A stretch of 62,261 nt of DNA, taken from contig JAVBKV010000002.1 of the NCBI GenBank assembly GCA_031553885.1, positions 1 through 62,261 of the forward strand, given 5' to 3'. The notes below the pieces were generated by a model, which saw nothing but the letters and a program-made list of their open reading frames with translations, made no database searches and had not been told where the DNA came from. This DNA is from JAVBKV01 sp031553885. GTDB lineage: Bacteria; Bacteroidota; Bacteroidia; Bacteroidales; Azobacteroidaceae. The position numbers and the translations under genes were made by a program. This document shows, piece after piece, positions 25,288-35,246 of this stretch (position 1 is its first letter; each line of letters begins with the position of its first letter).

Positions 25288-27117
25288 TTATTTTGTCTTG
25301 CTGAAAATCCGGTTGATTCTCTCCATATCGAATTTACTGGAGCGATCATAAAAATAAATACCGTTCTGTTCCTGTTCCACATCCGTTAACTGCGTGTAGC
25401 AATAGCCCCAGATGTAATCGGTAGCAATAATGGCATCGACCAAACCTTCCAGGCGGGTATAAAACTCTTCCTTGGATTTGGGGGCTTCACCGTATCCCCA
25501 GGATTGAGCTGTATTTCTGGCTTGTTTATCCTGGTCTTTCACCCACTTGATTCCTCCGAATTCATCCAGGAAATAAGGTGTTTTTCCATTGTAAGTGGTA
25601 TAGAATACACGTTTCCTGGAGTTCGGTTCCCAGCCTCCCGGACGGTTGTGATAATAATTTCCGTCTTTCGGAATCAGTTGTTCTTTTAACTTACTTCCGT
25701 CCTGTTCATAATTATGCGCAGTGAAAATATCACACATAAAATTAGTTCCGCCGCTGGCGCCGATCATCGGACGGGTAGGATCCAGTCCTTTGGTCAATTT
25801 ATATAGGTCTGTCATCAGACGGGGATACATGACATGATCGACTCCCCAGGTTTCGTTCATCGGAGTCCAGGCGACAATGGAGGGAGAATTCCGGTCTCTC
25901 AGGATGATTTCGGTCCATTCCGAGATAAAATTCCGTTGACCTTCCGTATCACCGACATTCAATTCCCAACTGGCTTCTTCACCCCAGGTAATATATCCCA
26001 ATTTGTCGGCCCAGTAGTGGAAACGTTGTTCGAACACTTTCTGGTGAAGACGAGCGCCGTTGAATCCGGCGGCTTTGGAAAGCAGGATATCGTTTTTCAG
26101 GGCTTCATCGGAAGGAGCGGTCCAGATACCGTCCGGATAAAATCCCTGATCCAGTACCAGGCGTTGGAAGTAAGGCTGGTTATTCAGTAATACTTTTTGT
26201 CCGTCAATGGATATTTTACGAATACCCACATAAGAGTTCACCTGGTCGATCACGTTGTTTTTACTGTCCAATACTTCCAGTACAATATCATACAGGAAGG
26301 GATTTTCCGGCGACCAGGTTTTCGGTTTGGAAACCGACAGGATGATGTTGGCGCTGTTGCAGGCCAGAACCGTTTTTGTAGAGACTACTTTAGAGCCGTC
26401 CTTGAGTGTCACTTTAAGCGAGTACCGGTTACTTTCGTTGATGAATTCGGGAGAGATGAATACCATCTGTTGATCCAGGTCCGGAACAATACGGACGGAA
26501 CGCAATCCGTTGGGAGCGATTGCTTCCATCCATACGGTCTGCCAGATACCGGTTGTGCGGGTATAGGAACAACCTCCGGAAAAATAGTTGGAGCATTGTT
26601 TTCCGCCGGTTTGTTTGTGTCCTCTTAATTCGTCGTTGACATACAACACCAGGTTGTGGGTCTTTCCCGGTTCGATGAAATTTGTCAGATCGATAGAGAA
26701 AGAAGAGCTTCCTCCGAAATGACGTCCTGCAAAATCTCCGTCGACGTATAATTCGCACATGTAATCAACTGCTCCGAAGTTAATGTAAATGTTTTTTCCG
26801 GCCCAGTCCGTGGGAACAGAAATCGTACGTTGGTACCACATGTTTTCTATAAAATCGGTGTGCGCCACTCCGGATAATTCGCTTTCCGGACAGAAAGGAA
26901 CCGTGATTTTATCTTCAAATCCCTTGGAGGATTGGAAGTTCCGGTTTTTACCGGATTTCCCGAAATCAAAGGTGTATGACCACTGACCGTTCAGGTTGAT
27001 CCAGTCTTTTCTTTCAAATTGAGGACGAGGGTATTCAGGACGTGGAATACCCGTTTGAGCGGTTGCCGTGATGATTGACAGCAAGCAGATTAATGTTACA
27101 ACAGTTAACTTTTTCAT
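25288..27117 (-). CDS. Exported GH2 family glycosidase
   Basis: A 609-residue GH2 enzyme with a signal peptide (LICLLSIITATAQ). The order is a sugar-binding jelly roll (~30-210, VPFCPESELSGV, DYMCELYVDG), an immunoglobulin-like domain (~215-305) and a TIM barrel (~305-605). The acid/base Glu is in WTPMNETWG (~421) and the nucleophile Glu in FLDEFGG (~520). No C-terminal accessory domains follow the barrel, so it is shorter than classic LacZ. GH2 covers galactosidases, glucuronidases, mannosidases and arabinosidases; the sugar cannot be read safely from sequence. It follows GH127 copy 1 by 42 bp. Confidence 0.88.
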   Translation of the reverse strand: MKKLTVVTLICLLSIITATAQTGIPRPEYPRPQFERKDWINLNGQWSYTFDFGKSGKNRNFQSSKGFEDKITVPFCPESELSGVAHTDFIENMWYQRTISVPTDWAGKNIYINFGAVDYMCELYVDGDFAGRHFGGSSSFSIDLTNFIEPGKTHNLVLYVNDELRGHKQTGGKQCSNYFSGGCSYTRTTGIWQTVWMEAIAPNGLRSVRIVPDLDQQMVFISPEFINESNRYSLKVTLKDGSKVVSTKTVLACNSANIILSVSKPKTWSPENPFLYDIVLEVLDSKNNVIDQVNSYVGIRKISIDGQKVLLNNQPYFQRLVLDQGFYPDGIWTAPSDEALKNDILLSKAAGFNGARLHQKVFEQRFHYWADKLGYITWGEEASWELNVGDTEGQRNFISEWTEIILRDRNSPSIVAWTPMNETWGVDHVMYPRLMTDLYKLTKGLDPTRPMIGASGGTNFMCDIFTAHNYEQDGSKLKEQLIPKDGNYYHNRPGGWEPNSRKRVFYTTYNGKTPYFLDEFGGIKWVKDQDKQARNTAQSWGYGEAPKSKEEFYTRLEGLVDAIIATDYIWGYCYTQLTDVEQEQNGIYFYDRSSKFDMERINRIFSKTK

Positions 27118-27159
27118 TTCTTTACTATTTAAATAGATTCATATTTTTATTTCAATCGA

Positions 27160-29061
27160 TCATTTCACGGTTTTATTTTGTTTTTTGTCTGGAATCATAT
27201 CAAAATAGACGGCATGTCGTTGTCCGTGCATGTTGTAAAAAGGCGTTAACTCTACTCCGGCTGGCCGGGTTGCTGCCTGGGTTGTAAAAGTAATCGGCTT
27301 ACCTTTGACAGGTGTTATAGCGGATGCAATTTCTTTTGCCGGTAGCACGAATTCCGGAATAGTTGACACGTTTTCTTCGTTACCTAATCCGGCCGATAAT
27401 AATACGGGGCCGTAAAAGACACCGATCCGGTCCGGATTATCCGGCATGGATACCAGGTGAATATTCATAGGAAATTCCAGGGTCAATTCGACTCCTGTTC
27501 CCCATTCCTGGTCTTTATAAAAGAGATAATCATTGGGTGCAATATCGTAAAATTCTTCTTTTCCGTTGATGTGGGCTATGATGTCTTTTTTCGCCCACCG
27601 GGGCCAGCGGATGTATAAGGGAAAATGTTTCTTTTCTCCTTCAAATTTGATTTTTACAATGTTGCTTTCCGGAAATTGAGTTTCTATTTTTATATCCATG
27701 TTTTTTTCTTTCCAGTGTACAACGGAAGGTATGAATAAGTTAACGATCAGTCCGTCGTCATTGCTTTTGGAAAAAATATTGTTGGTGTATTGGGTGTGAT
27801 TTTCCAACCCGGTGCCCACACAACACCAGAATGAATCAAAATGACTGCTGTATGTTTTCTTTGTCCCGGATGCCAGGGGGGTATACCGGCAAACCATTCC
27901 ATCGTCCGGGTGTTGGGACGCAAGTATGTGGTTGTACAAGGCCCGTTCGTAATATTCCATGCAAAGGCCCTGGAAGTCACGGGAGAATACGTATTCCGTC
28001 AGTTTCAGCATGTAGTGCGTATTGCAGGATTCTGCAGTGTAAGCGCTCAGGCAATCATTGAGATGATCCGGTTCGCCCAGAAGTTCATGATCGCTGTTTC
28101 CACCGTTGAGATACGAATGATGATGTGCCATTTGCTGCCAGTAGAAAAGCGAAATGACTTCATATTCCGGTTTTCCGGTCAATTCATAAAGACGGGAAAT
28201 CCCGATTACTTTAGGAATCTGCGTCCGGGAGTGTTTCCCCGCCAACTCGTCCCGGTTTTCTTTCATGGGATCGAGTATCTCTTTGTCATAAAATTTCTCA
28301 GCCAGGTCCAGGTATACCTGATTTCCTGTAATGGCATACATATCGGCCAGGGCTTCGCTCATTCCTCCGGGTTCACATATCAGCATTTGCCGTAATTGAT
28401 CTTCAGTGAGTTTTCCGAATGTTTTCACCGCCCAATCAGTTAATTTTACGGCGACCTCCTTTGCCTGCTCATTGTCGGTATAACGATAAGCGTCGATGAG
28501 TCCGGCCCATAATTTATGCAAGGTATACCAGGGAATCGGAACTCCATTCAATTCGAACGCTTTAGCCCGGATTTCTCCCTTGGAAATTTCGTCCCAAAGA
28601 CGGTCTTCGTCCGGAATCGCTCCGACATAACCGGTTTTCCGGGCTTTCTGGCAAATTGCCAATTCGTTGACGATGTAATTGACCCTCGTTTTGAATTGAT
28701 TATCTCCAGTGGAAGTATACATTCTGGCGCAAGCAGACAGATAATGTCCCAGGGTATGACCGGAAACTCCCTGGCTTTCCCAGCCACCGTAAATTTCTCC
28801 TTTGGGAGTCAACCCGGCATATTGATGAAAACGATGGAGCAGGCGGTCCGGTTGTAAATCCAATAACCATTGGGTATTCCGGTCCATTGCTTTCTTGAAA
28901 AGACTTCCTTCCAGCAACCGGACATCGGAAAGAGCAAAGGGCTCCGCCTTTATTTCAATCCGTTTCTTTATGACTTCTTTTTCCTGTTTTTTACAAGTGG
29001 TCAGGAATAAACACAGGATAGTTACCGCTGACCATGTAAGAAGACAAAAAGGGTTTTTCAT
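27160..29061 (-). CDS. GH127-type beta-L-arabinofuranosidase-like lipoprotein, copy 1
   Basis: A 633-residue DUF1680 protein with a lipobox (LFLTTC, ~Cys23). The (alpha/alpha)6 barrel is recognised by GGWESQGVSGHTLGHYLS and by the metal/cysteine site: TAESCNTHYM (Glu-x-Cys) and FWCCVGTG (Cys-Cys). In the characterised enzyme HypBA1, Glu-x-Cys and Cys-Cys bind Zn2+ and one Cys is the nucleophile. A beta-sandwich follows (~450-560, FPLYIRWPRWAKK). Known members release beta-L-arabinofuranose, for example from hydroxyproline-linked arabino-oligosaccharides. It starts 7 bp after GH127 copy 2, so the two are translationally close. Confidence 0.85.
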   Translation of the reverse strand: MKNPFCLLTWSAVTILCLFLTTCKKQEKEVIKKRIEIKAEPFALSDVRLLEGSLFKKAMDRNTQWLLDLQPDRLLHRFHQYAGLTPKGEIYGGWESQGVSGHTLGHYLSACARMYTSTGDNQFKTRVNYIVNELAICQKARKTGYVGAIPDEDRLWDEISKGEIRAKAFELNGVPIPWYTLHKLWAGLIDAYRYTDNEQAKEVAVKLTDWAVKTFGKLTEDQLRQMLICEPGGMSEALADMYAITGNQVYLDLAEKFYDKEILDPMKENRDELAGKHSRTQIPKVIGISRLYELTGKPEYEVISLFYWQQMAHHHSYLNGGNSDHELLGEPDHLNDCLSAYTAESCNTHYMLKLTEYVFSRDFQGLCMEYYERALYNHILASQHPDDGMVCRYTPLASGTKKTYSSHFDSFWCCVGTGLENHTQYTNNIFSKSNDDGLIVNLFIPSVVHWKEKNMDIKIETQFPESNIVKIKFEGEKKHFPLYIRWPRWAKKDIIAHINGKEEFYDIAPNDYLFYKDQEWGTGVELTLEFPMNIHLVSMPDNPDRIGVFYGPVLLSAGLGNEENVSTIPEFVLPAKEIASAITPVKGKPITFTTQAATRPAGVELTPFYNMHGQRHAVYFDMIPDKKQNKTVK

Positions 29062-29068
29062 ATTATCA

Positions 29069-31555
29069 TCATTTTTTTACTTCTTCAATCTTCACTTCCA
29101 ATATCCCGACTGCTGCTCCAGTCTTTGGAATCATTCGGATTTTTATTTTGTCAGTAACCAGTGTCTGGGCCGGATGTACCATGTTGAACTGGTCCTTGAA
29201 TACCGAATAACTATCGGTTACGTACAAAGGAAAATCCTGCCATTCTTCTTTGTTTTTATACTGCAGGTTCCAGGATTGAGGGCCTTGCACGCCTCCCTTG
29301 TCATCATACCAGTAAACAGATACGCTTTGAATATCAAGCGGTTTTTCAAATCCGATTTCCATCCATTGGGGTTCTCCCTGCTGAGGCCAGCTGGTCCATC
29401 GTTTAATGGAAGTGTCAAAGGAATTGGATGGAATTTTATTATCTACTGCTGCTTTGACATCATCATCTTTCCATGTGTGAGAAGCTTCTATGGATTTTAT
29501 TTTTTCGTCTACCAATAAGAGACTCGATTTCAATACCTCCAGGGTTTGAGGAAACCATACGATCATGGCGTCGTCCGTACGGTTGTCCCAGGCATAATAA
29601 GGGACCAGGTTCAGGGAAGTATTTTTTACTTTTTTCTGATCCAGTACGCGAACCGGAATCTTGACAAAGTCAATGCCTTTTAATATGCCTTCGTTCTGAC
29701 GATAACTCGTTGCTCCTTTTGTTTCCGGGACAAAAGCCGACAATACGGAACTTTCGTTATCCACATCTTCGGCACAATACACCAGTGGGCCGCGTGTAAT
29801 ACATACTCTTTCCCTGTCGGCTTCTACCAGAGAAGAGGCCTGATTGTACCGGATCGGCATAGGTAGAAAAAGTTCTACCTTATCGCCTTTGTTCCAGGAA
29901 CGTGAAACGGATACAAAACCTTTGTCCAATGTTCCTTTTACGATCTTACCATTGACTTTCAACTGCCATTTGTCAGTCGGCTTGTCGATGTACTTATACA
30001 AATTTCCCGGAGAAAACTGATTCCCGGTCCAGGTGGGAATTCTGAATTTCAAGGTAAATGCTTGGTTCTGATTCTCAGGATCAACAATTACCCGTATATG
30101 TTCATCAAACGGATAGCGGGTCTCTTGTTTCAGCGAAACAGATCCTTTTTCCAACGGAACGGATACGGAGTTCCCGGCATAGAAGGCGCAATAGATTTCA
30201 TCGCCGGTATACGCATACATCATACCCGGAACCTGAGGAATCAGGCGGGCGATGTTGGACGGGCAACAGGCGGTTCCGAACCAGGGAGACCGTCCTGGCC
30301 TGCCGTGGTTAAACGGAGTGGTTCCGTCTGCTTCCAGGGGATTTACATAGAAAAATTTATTTCCTTCCAGGTTCACCCCCGCCAGTGAATTGTTTAAAAG
30401 GGCGATTTCGGCAACGTCCATGTACTTGCCGTCTTTTTCCAGCAGGAACATCCGGTGGTTGAAAAATACATTGCCGACAGCGGCGCAGGTTTCGTTGTAG
30501 GCATCTTTGTTCGGCAACACATACTCCGGACCAAAACCTTCAATTCCGTGAATAGCTCCCAATCCTCCGGTAATGTGCATGCGGGTATCGACGATGTTGT
30601 GCCAGATACTGTCCAGTGCCGGACGCAGGCTTTCATCTCCGGTCAGAGCACTTACATCGGCCATTCCGGAATACAGATAAACAGCTCTTACCGCATGTCC
30701 TACCGCTTCAGTCTGTTCTCTTACGGGCAGGTGTTGCTGTGCATATTCAGGCGACATTACCCCTTCTCCTTCCGGTCGATAGGTTACTCCCCGGATATCG
30801 ATGAATTTGTTGGCCAGCTGAAGATAGAGAGAGTCATTTGTTACCCGGAACAGTTTGACCAATGCCAGCTCGATTTCTTCATGCCCGGGAGCCTGATTGA
30901 CCGGTTTGCCGTCGTTATAGGCAGGATCTCCTTCAAAGAAAACATGATCGATATGCCGGGCGTTTTTAATAGCCACCTGCAACCATTTGTCTTTCCCGGT
31001 AGCCTGGTAGTAGGCGACAGCTCCTTCATACATGTGTCCCATGTTGTAAAGTTCGTGGCTGTGAACAACCCAGGAATAAGGTTTGTCGCCCATTCCACCT
31101 CCTCCGGAATGTTCAGTGTTTTTAGATACTCCGGTAATATGCGATTCATAATGATAACCATCGCATTGCTGTGCATCCGCAATGATATCGATGATCCGGT
31201 CCATTTGATTTTCCAACGCCGTATCACGTTCCAGGGTCAAAAGATAAGCCGCACCTTCCATAACCTTGTATAAATCGGAGGCTACGAAACGATGTGGGAA
31301 AGGTAATTCTCCCTGAACTCCTTTCAGGTAATCGGCTGTTTTTCGCAAATTATCGACAGCCGGTTTGGTTTTATCCAGGGCGAAAGGCACCAGGACCTGT
31401 TTTTGGGTTTTCAGGCGGGGTAGCCAGAAACTATCTTGTAACGTAACGTCCTGAAAAGGCACAGGCTTTAATTGTTTCTCCACAACCTGAGCCTCACAGC
31501 CGAATATAGTTGTGAGTATCAATAATAAAACCGGAAATAATTTGTTGTTTTTCAT
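29069..31555 (-). CDS. GH127-type beta-L-arabinofuranosidase-like protein with C-terminal discoidin-like domain, copy 2
   Basis: An 828-residue exported lipoprotein (LTTIFGC, ~Cys20). The catalytic barrel (~30-400) has EAVGHAVRAVYL, the Glu-x-Cys site in YNETCAAVGN and the Cys-Cys site in GTACCPSNIARL, so the Zn-thiolate centre is complete. A beta-sandwich follows. Residues ~680-825 resemble a coagulation factor 5/8-type sugar-binding domain (SVYWYDDKGGVQGPQSWNLQYK). This longer form differs from copies 1 and 3, suggesting a different linkage or substrate. It lies 68 bp after the GH43/GH117-like gene, a gap that holds a TATATTTG box (31578-31585) and may be an internal promoter. Confidence 0.85.
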   Translation of the reverse strand: MKNNKLFPVLLLILTTIFGCEAQVVEKQLKPVPFQDVTLQDSFWLPRLKTQKQVLVPFALDKTKPAVDNLRKTADYLKGVQGELPFPHRFVASDLYKVMEGAAYLLTLERDTALENQMDRIIDIIADAQQCDGYHYESHITGVSKNTEHSGGGGMGDKPYSWVVHSHELYNMGHMYEGAVAYYQATGKDKWLQVAIKNARHIDHVFFEGDPAYNDGKPVNQAPGHEEIELALVKLFRVTNDSLYLQLANKFIDIRGVTYRPEGEGVMSPEYAQQHLPVREQTEAVGHAVRAVYLYSGMADVSALTGDESLRPALDSIWHNIVDTRMHITGGLGAIHGIEGFGPEYVLPNKDAYNETCAAVGNVFFNHRMFLLEKDGKYMDVAEIALLNNSLAGVNLEGNKFFYVNPLEADGTTPFNHGRPGRSPWFGTACCPSNIARLIPQVPGMMYAYTGDEIYCAFYAGNSVSVPLEKGSVSLKQETRYPFDEHIRVIVDPENQNQAFTLKFRIPTWTGNQFSPGNLYKYIDKPTDKWQLKVNGKIVKGTLDKGFVSVSRSWNKGDKVELFLPMPIRYNQASSLVEADRERVCITRGPLVYCAEDVDNESSVLSAFVPETKGATSYRQNEGILKGIDFVKIPVRVLDQKKVKNTSLNLVPYYAWDNRTDDAMIVWFPQTLEVLKSSLLLVDEKIKSIEASHTWKDDDVKAAVDNKIPSNSFDTSIKRWTSWPQQGEPQWMEIGFEKPLDIQSVSVYWYDDKGGVQGPQSWNLQYKNKEEWQDFPLYVTDSYSVFKDQFNMVHPAQTLVTDKIKIRMIPKTGAAVGILEVKIEEVKK

Positions 31556-31577
31556 GTATACTTATTAAAAAAAGTCC

Positions 31578-31585
31578 CAAATATA
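31578..31585 (-). promoter_or_regulatory. Possible internal promoter -7 box (TATATTTG)
   Basis: The minus-strand TATATTTG matches TAnnTTTG and lies 23 bp before the start codon of the GH127 copy 2 gene. There is no -33 box at the right distance and no TAACCC repeats, so it is only a weak internal promoter candidate. Confidence 0.3.
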
Positions 31586-31623
31586 TAGCTTTTGGCTCAA
31601 TTCTACCGGGTCTGTCCCTGCGA

Positions 31624-32634
31624 TTATTCCAAATCAGGCAAATAAAAATCAAAGGGTTTATCCCGGTCCTGTACGATCAGTTCTCCGTTCACTACATCCA
31701 GGGCTGCGACCTGAATAGACGAACGACGGATTTCGTAGGGAATATTGCCGTTTTTATCGTAAGTATCTTCCGTATGTTTTTTTCTTCCAGGGTGTGTAAA
31801 GTAAAAGATATATGCTTTATCCCCGGTTACGACTACATCACCATGTGCTCCGCTGGGTGTATCGTCTTTTCGCGAACTCCCTTTGTCCAGTATGGGTTGT
31901 GGTTGCTTCGCCCAATGGGTCAGATCGTCGGAACGATAAACGCCCATGCCGGCCCACTGGTCGGTAATCATCCAGTAATACCCTTTGAATTTAAACGCTT
32001 TAGGTCCTTCATGAGCCTGGTCTTTGATAGCTGCTTCGGGGTAGTTGGTCCACTTGAACAGATCCTTACTGTCGGAATACATGGATCTGTTGTTATCCTT
32101 GTACCACATCCGCCAATCGCCGTTAGGCAATTGGCAGATGGTTGCATCGATCGCGTATTCCGACAACAAAGGGACATATCCTTCGAATTTCCAGTCCCAT
32201 AAATTTTTACTGGTATAATGGTGCATTCTCGATTTGCCGCTCCAGTGATCAGAAATACCACGTATGTAGGTCACGAATAAATGATAGGTACCTTTATGAA
32301 GTACAATTTCCGGAGCCCAGAAGGTATTTTCACCTTTTTCGACTTCCAGGTCCAGCGTTCCTCTGTAACGCCAGGAACGGCCGTTATCTTCCGAATAGGC
32401 AATGCCTATTTTATTCCCGTAGCAGTAAGCTACACCGGCAGTTTCCTGGTTGGCTCTGCGCTGGGTATACAACATCCACCAGGCTTTTTCGAAGGGGTTG
32501 TACACCACCACCGGATCCGCAGCGCCATCAGTAACCGGATCCCGGAAAAGAGGAGCCGGAGCCGGACGGACTTCCTGCGCTTCTGATAATCGGCAGCAGA
32601 ATAAAAGGAGGGCAACGAAATAAATTGTTTTCAT
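31624..32634 (-). CDS. Exported GH43/GH117-like five-bladed propeller glycosidase
   Basis: A 336-residue protein with a signal peptide (ALLLFCCRLSEA). Propeller glycosidase motifs are repeated: DGAADPVVVYNP (likely base Asp), WAPEIVLHKGTYHLFVTY, IDATICQLPNGDWRMWYKD, and DQAHEGPKAFKFKGYYWMITD (likely acid Glu). These place it in the GH43/GH62/GH117 superfold. The exact family is not certain, since the motifs differ from classic GH43 arabinofuranosidases. It is co-directional, 19 bp after DUF4965 copy 3, and probably trims side chains of the same glycan as the GH127 enzymes. Confidence 0.7.
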   Translation of the reverse strand: MKTIYFVALLLFCCRLSEAQEVRPAPAPLFRDPVTDGAADPVVVYNPFEKAWWMLYTQRRANQETAGVAYCYGNKIGIAYSEDNGRSWRYRGTLDLEVEKGENTFWAPEIVLHKGTYHLFVTYIRGISDHWSGKSRMHHYTSKNLWDWKFEGYVPLLSEYAIDATICQLPNGDWRMWYKDNNRSMYSDSKDLFKWTNYPEAAIKDQAHEGPKAFKFKGYYWMITDQWAGMGVYRSDDLTHWAKQPQPILDKGSSRKDDTPSGAHGDVVVTGDKAYIFYFTHPGRKKHTEDTYDKNGNIPYEIRRSSIQVAALDVVNGELIVQDRDKPFDFYLPDLE

Positions 32635-32653
32635 AAATAAAAATTCAATGAAA

Positions 32654-35167
32654 TTATTTCAATTCTTTTTCCAGCATTTTGATGAAATAACCGCCGACAA
32701 CCGAGCGGGCCTGGAAGCCTACTTGTTTACCGTTAGTGGCTTCGTACCAATCTGACATAGGAACCCGGGTCGCTGTTTCATTGGCGTATTTATAGACCGG
32801 AGCAATGAACTGTTCGAATGTAGCCTGATCCGGCGCCATGGTAGCCGTCCAGATGATCCAGTCGGATTTGGTGTACGTTTTCCGTGAATCCAGGGGCAAA
32901 CCATAAGTGATTTGCTTGGTCTGGTAAAACTTGATTTCTTTTTGTGCCACTTCTTTAGGGAAAATATTGAGTTTCAGCAATTGATCCCATACCAGGTTGT
33001 ATTTCTGGCTCCAGGTACCCGGCTGATCGAAAGTCAGGCGGTAATGATCGCCATCATCGGCCATTTGTACCCATTGCTGAGCCATATCTTTGGCCGCTTT
33101 CGTATACTTATCGGCGATGTCTTTTTTACCCAGCATGGCCGCCATTTTTCCGTAACCGGCAATACCCATAATGGCTTTAATAGACAAGTTGGTGTTATGG
33201 GCAAAGTGACCGGCAAAGTCATCCGTACAGAGTTGATTTTCCGGATCCAGACCTTTTTCCAACAGGTAATCAGCCCAGACAGTGAGTGTATTCCAATGTT
33301 TTTCCGCATAGCTGGCATTGCCTTCTCTGATAGCAATGGCTGTAGTCAGAATCAGCATATTACCGGATTCTTCCACCGGCATGTCACCACCGTAAGTCTG
33401 ACCGTTACCGATCGGATAAGTACCTATGTCATGAGCGGCAAACGGTTTGGGCCACATGCCACTTTCGCTGTAGTAGAAAATGTGATTCTGTAGGCCTTTC
33501 GCTAATTCCGTGTTGTAAAGCAGGAACAATGGAGAGGAAGGATAAGTGATGTCTACCGTACCAATGGAACCGTTACTGAAATTTTCTTTCGATAAGAATA
33601 ACAGGTCTCCATTAGGCGCTTTTACTAATTTGTGAGCGGAAATGGACTGACGGTAGGCCAGGGCGCAAAGGTCGGCATATTCTTTGCCTCCGGCAGCCGT
33701 GGCTTTTTTTATCAGGTCGTTGTCGAAATCAACACAGCGTTTCATGATGGAATTGTAATCGGTAACAGCGCTTTTGAAAGCATCCTGAATACTCACGGTT
33801 TTGTCTTTCGTCCAGTAAGCCGGCAGATTTTCCTTAAAATACTGAATGGAATACAAGTCATCATAACCGATCATCAGGTAACCTGAAGTTACAGATCCAC
33901 TGACTTTACCCAGATTTTCCGAATAAGCCAGCGCCGGCATTTGTTCCAGCATATTCCCCGAAAGGGAGGAGTCGATGGAATTTTCGATGGAACCTTGTTG
34001 GGTGAATAATTTTTTAGGAGCTGAATATTCGGCTGTCATCATAGCGACATTCGGCTTGGTTTGTCCCACGAGATAGAAATATCCCCAATCGATCCGGATA
34101 TCGTCTCCTTTGCTTGCCAGTACGTTTTGTGTTTTTGTTCCGGTAGAAAGGTAAGTGAGTCCGTCGTTTTCCTTCCGGTCATTGACTACTTCCTGGTTGG
34201 GAGTATTAACCGCCCATTCCGGAGTGGCTTCAAAATAAACCTGAACGTCATGTTCCTTGCCATCGTTGGATGTTACATCGTAAGCAATGTAACTGACCGG
34301 ACGGGACAAGAGGTATAAATCATCGCATAACAGCGGAGTGGTAAAGGTCAGATCCAGGTTGACTCCGCCGGCTTCAAACGAATAAATGGTCCGGGTCGGT
34401 AATACATTGGCCGCAAGTTGTGTCGCTGTCTGATCCAGGTATTTTTCCGTGTTCTTGTTTTTGAATAATCCGAAATCCACGTAACCACCTCCGGTTTTGT
34501 TTTTACAGTGTGCCGCGATAATATTTTTTCCCTGAACAAGTGATTTTCTGACTTCGTCGTTCAGTTCCAGGACTACATCGTTATGCCATTCGTATCCGGT
34601 TTTTACCACCCGGATGCCATTGATGAATAATTCAAAGGTATCGTCGTGTGAGTATTTCAGGAATAGCTGAGCGGAGCTGAGGTCTTCCGTAATCTCGATT
34701 TCCCGGCGTACCCAGATGTCTTTAGTGGTCCAGATCGTTCCCAACGCATGCATCTCAGGAGTTCCGAAAGCTGCTTTTCCGGTTTTCCAGCCCTGGTCGT
34801 TGTAGGCCGGTTTTTCCCAGCCATCTTTGGGTATTTCTATCGTATAGCGTCCTTCCCAGGCTTGCGCATTGGCCATAGGGATAATAGAAACCAGTTGAGG
34901 CTCTTCTGCTCCCATAAATCGGTAGGTTTTTCCGTCTACCCGGATCGCTCCTATCAGGGGAAACTTCTTTCCGGTCCAGTGTTTGGTGGAGGCATCGGTC
35001 AGTTTATCAGTAAAAGACCAGCAACTGGTATACGGATCAATGGTGACCAACGGATAAGCCGGAGCCCGTAAGCTGTTAACGGGCTTGCTCTGACTGCTCG
35101 TTTCGGTGCAGCCGGTGGTAGAAAAGAAAGCAAGCACTAACGCCGGAAGTAAAAATTTGATTTTCAT
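32654..35167 (-). CDS. DUF4965/DUF1793 'glutaminase-like' lipoprotein, copy 3
   Basis: An 837-residue lipoprotein (FFSTTGC, ~Cys20) with the same domains as copies 1 and 2. It is closest to copy 1 in the second half: AHDIGTYPIGNGQTYGGD, PVEESGNMLILT and LCTDDFAGHFAHNTNLS are identical or nearly so. The jelly-roll insertion (HDDTFELFINGIRVV) is more divergent. The complete motif set suggests it is active. It lies 79 bp after the AT-rich lipoprotein and 19 bp before the GH43/GH117-like gene. Three copies in one cluster imply a repeated linkage or a graded substrate series; this is inference. Confidence 0.85.
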   Translation of the reverse strand: MKIKFLLPALVLAFFSTTGCTETSSQSKPVNSLRAPAYPLVTIDPYTSCWSFTDKLTDASTKHWTGKKFPLIGAIRVDGKTYRFMGAEEPQLVSIIPMANAQAWEGRYTIEIPKDGWEKPAYNDQGWKTGKAAFGTPEMHALGTIWTTKDIWVRREIEITEDLSSAQLFLKYSHDDTFELFINGIRVVKTGYEWHNDVVLELNDEVRKSLVQGKNIIAAHCKNKTGGGYVDFGLFKNKNTEKYLDQTATQLAANVLPTRTIYSFEAGGVNLDLTFTTPLLCDDLYLLSRPVSYIAYDVTSNDGKEHDVQVYFEATPEWAVNTPNQEVVNDRKENDGLTYLSTGTKTQNVLASKGDDIRIDWGYFYLVGQTKPNVAMMTAEYSAPKKLFTQQGSIENSIDSSLSGNMLEQMPALAYSENLGKVSGSVTSGYLMIGYDDLYSIQYFKENLPAYWTKDKTVSIQDAFKSAVTDYNSIMKRCVDFDNDLIKKATAAGGKEYADLCALAYRQSISAHKLVKAPNGDLLFLSKENFSNGSIGTVDITYPSSPLFLLYNTELAKGLQNHIFYYSESGMWPKPFAAHDIGTYPIGNGQTYGGDMPVEESGNMLILTTAIAIREGNASYAEKHWNTLTVWADYLLEKGLDPENQLCTDDFAGHFAHNTNLSIKAIMGIAGYGKMAAMLGKKDIADKYTKAAKDMAQQWVQMADDGDHYRLTFDQPGTWSQKYNLVWDQLLKLNIFPKEVAQKEIKFYQTKQITYGLPLDSRKTYTKSDWIIWTATMAPDQATFEQFIAPVYKYANETATRVPMSDWYEATNGKQVGFQARSVVGGYFIKMLEKELK

Positions 35168-35246
35168 GAGTGTAATATGAATAATTTATTTGATGAAAGT
35201 TTCAGCATTTCCGATTGTTTAGATTTCTATGAAATTATTTTTCTCA

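Noticed and set aside
30455..31273. 272-codon open frame on the plus strand
   Set aside because: Antisense shadow of the conserved GH127 copy 2 gene; no signal or domain.
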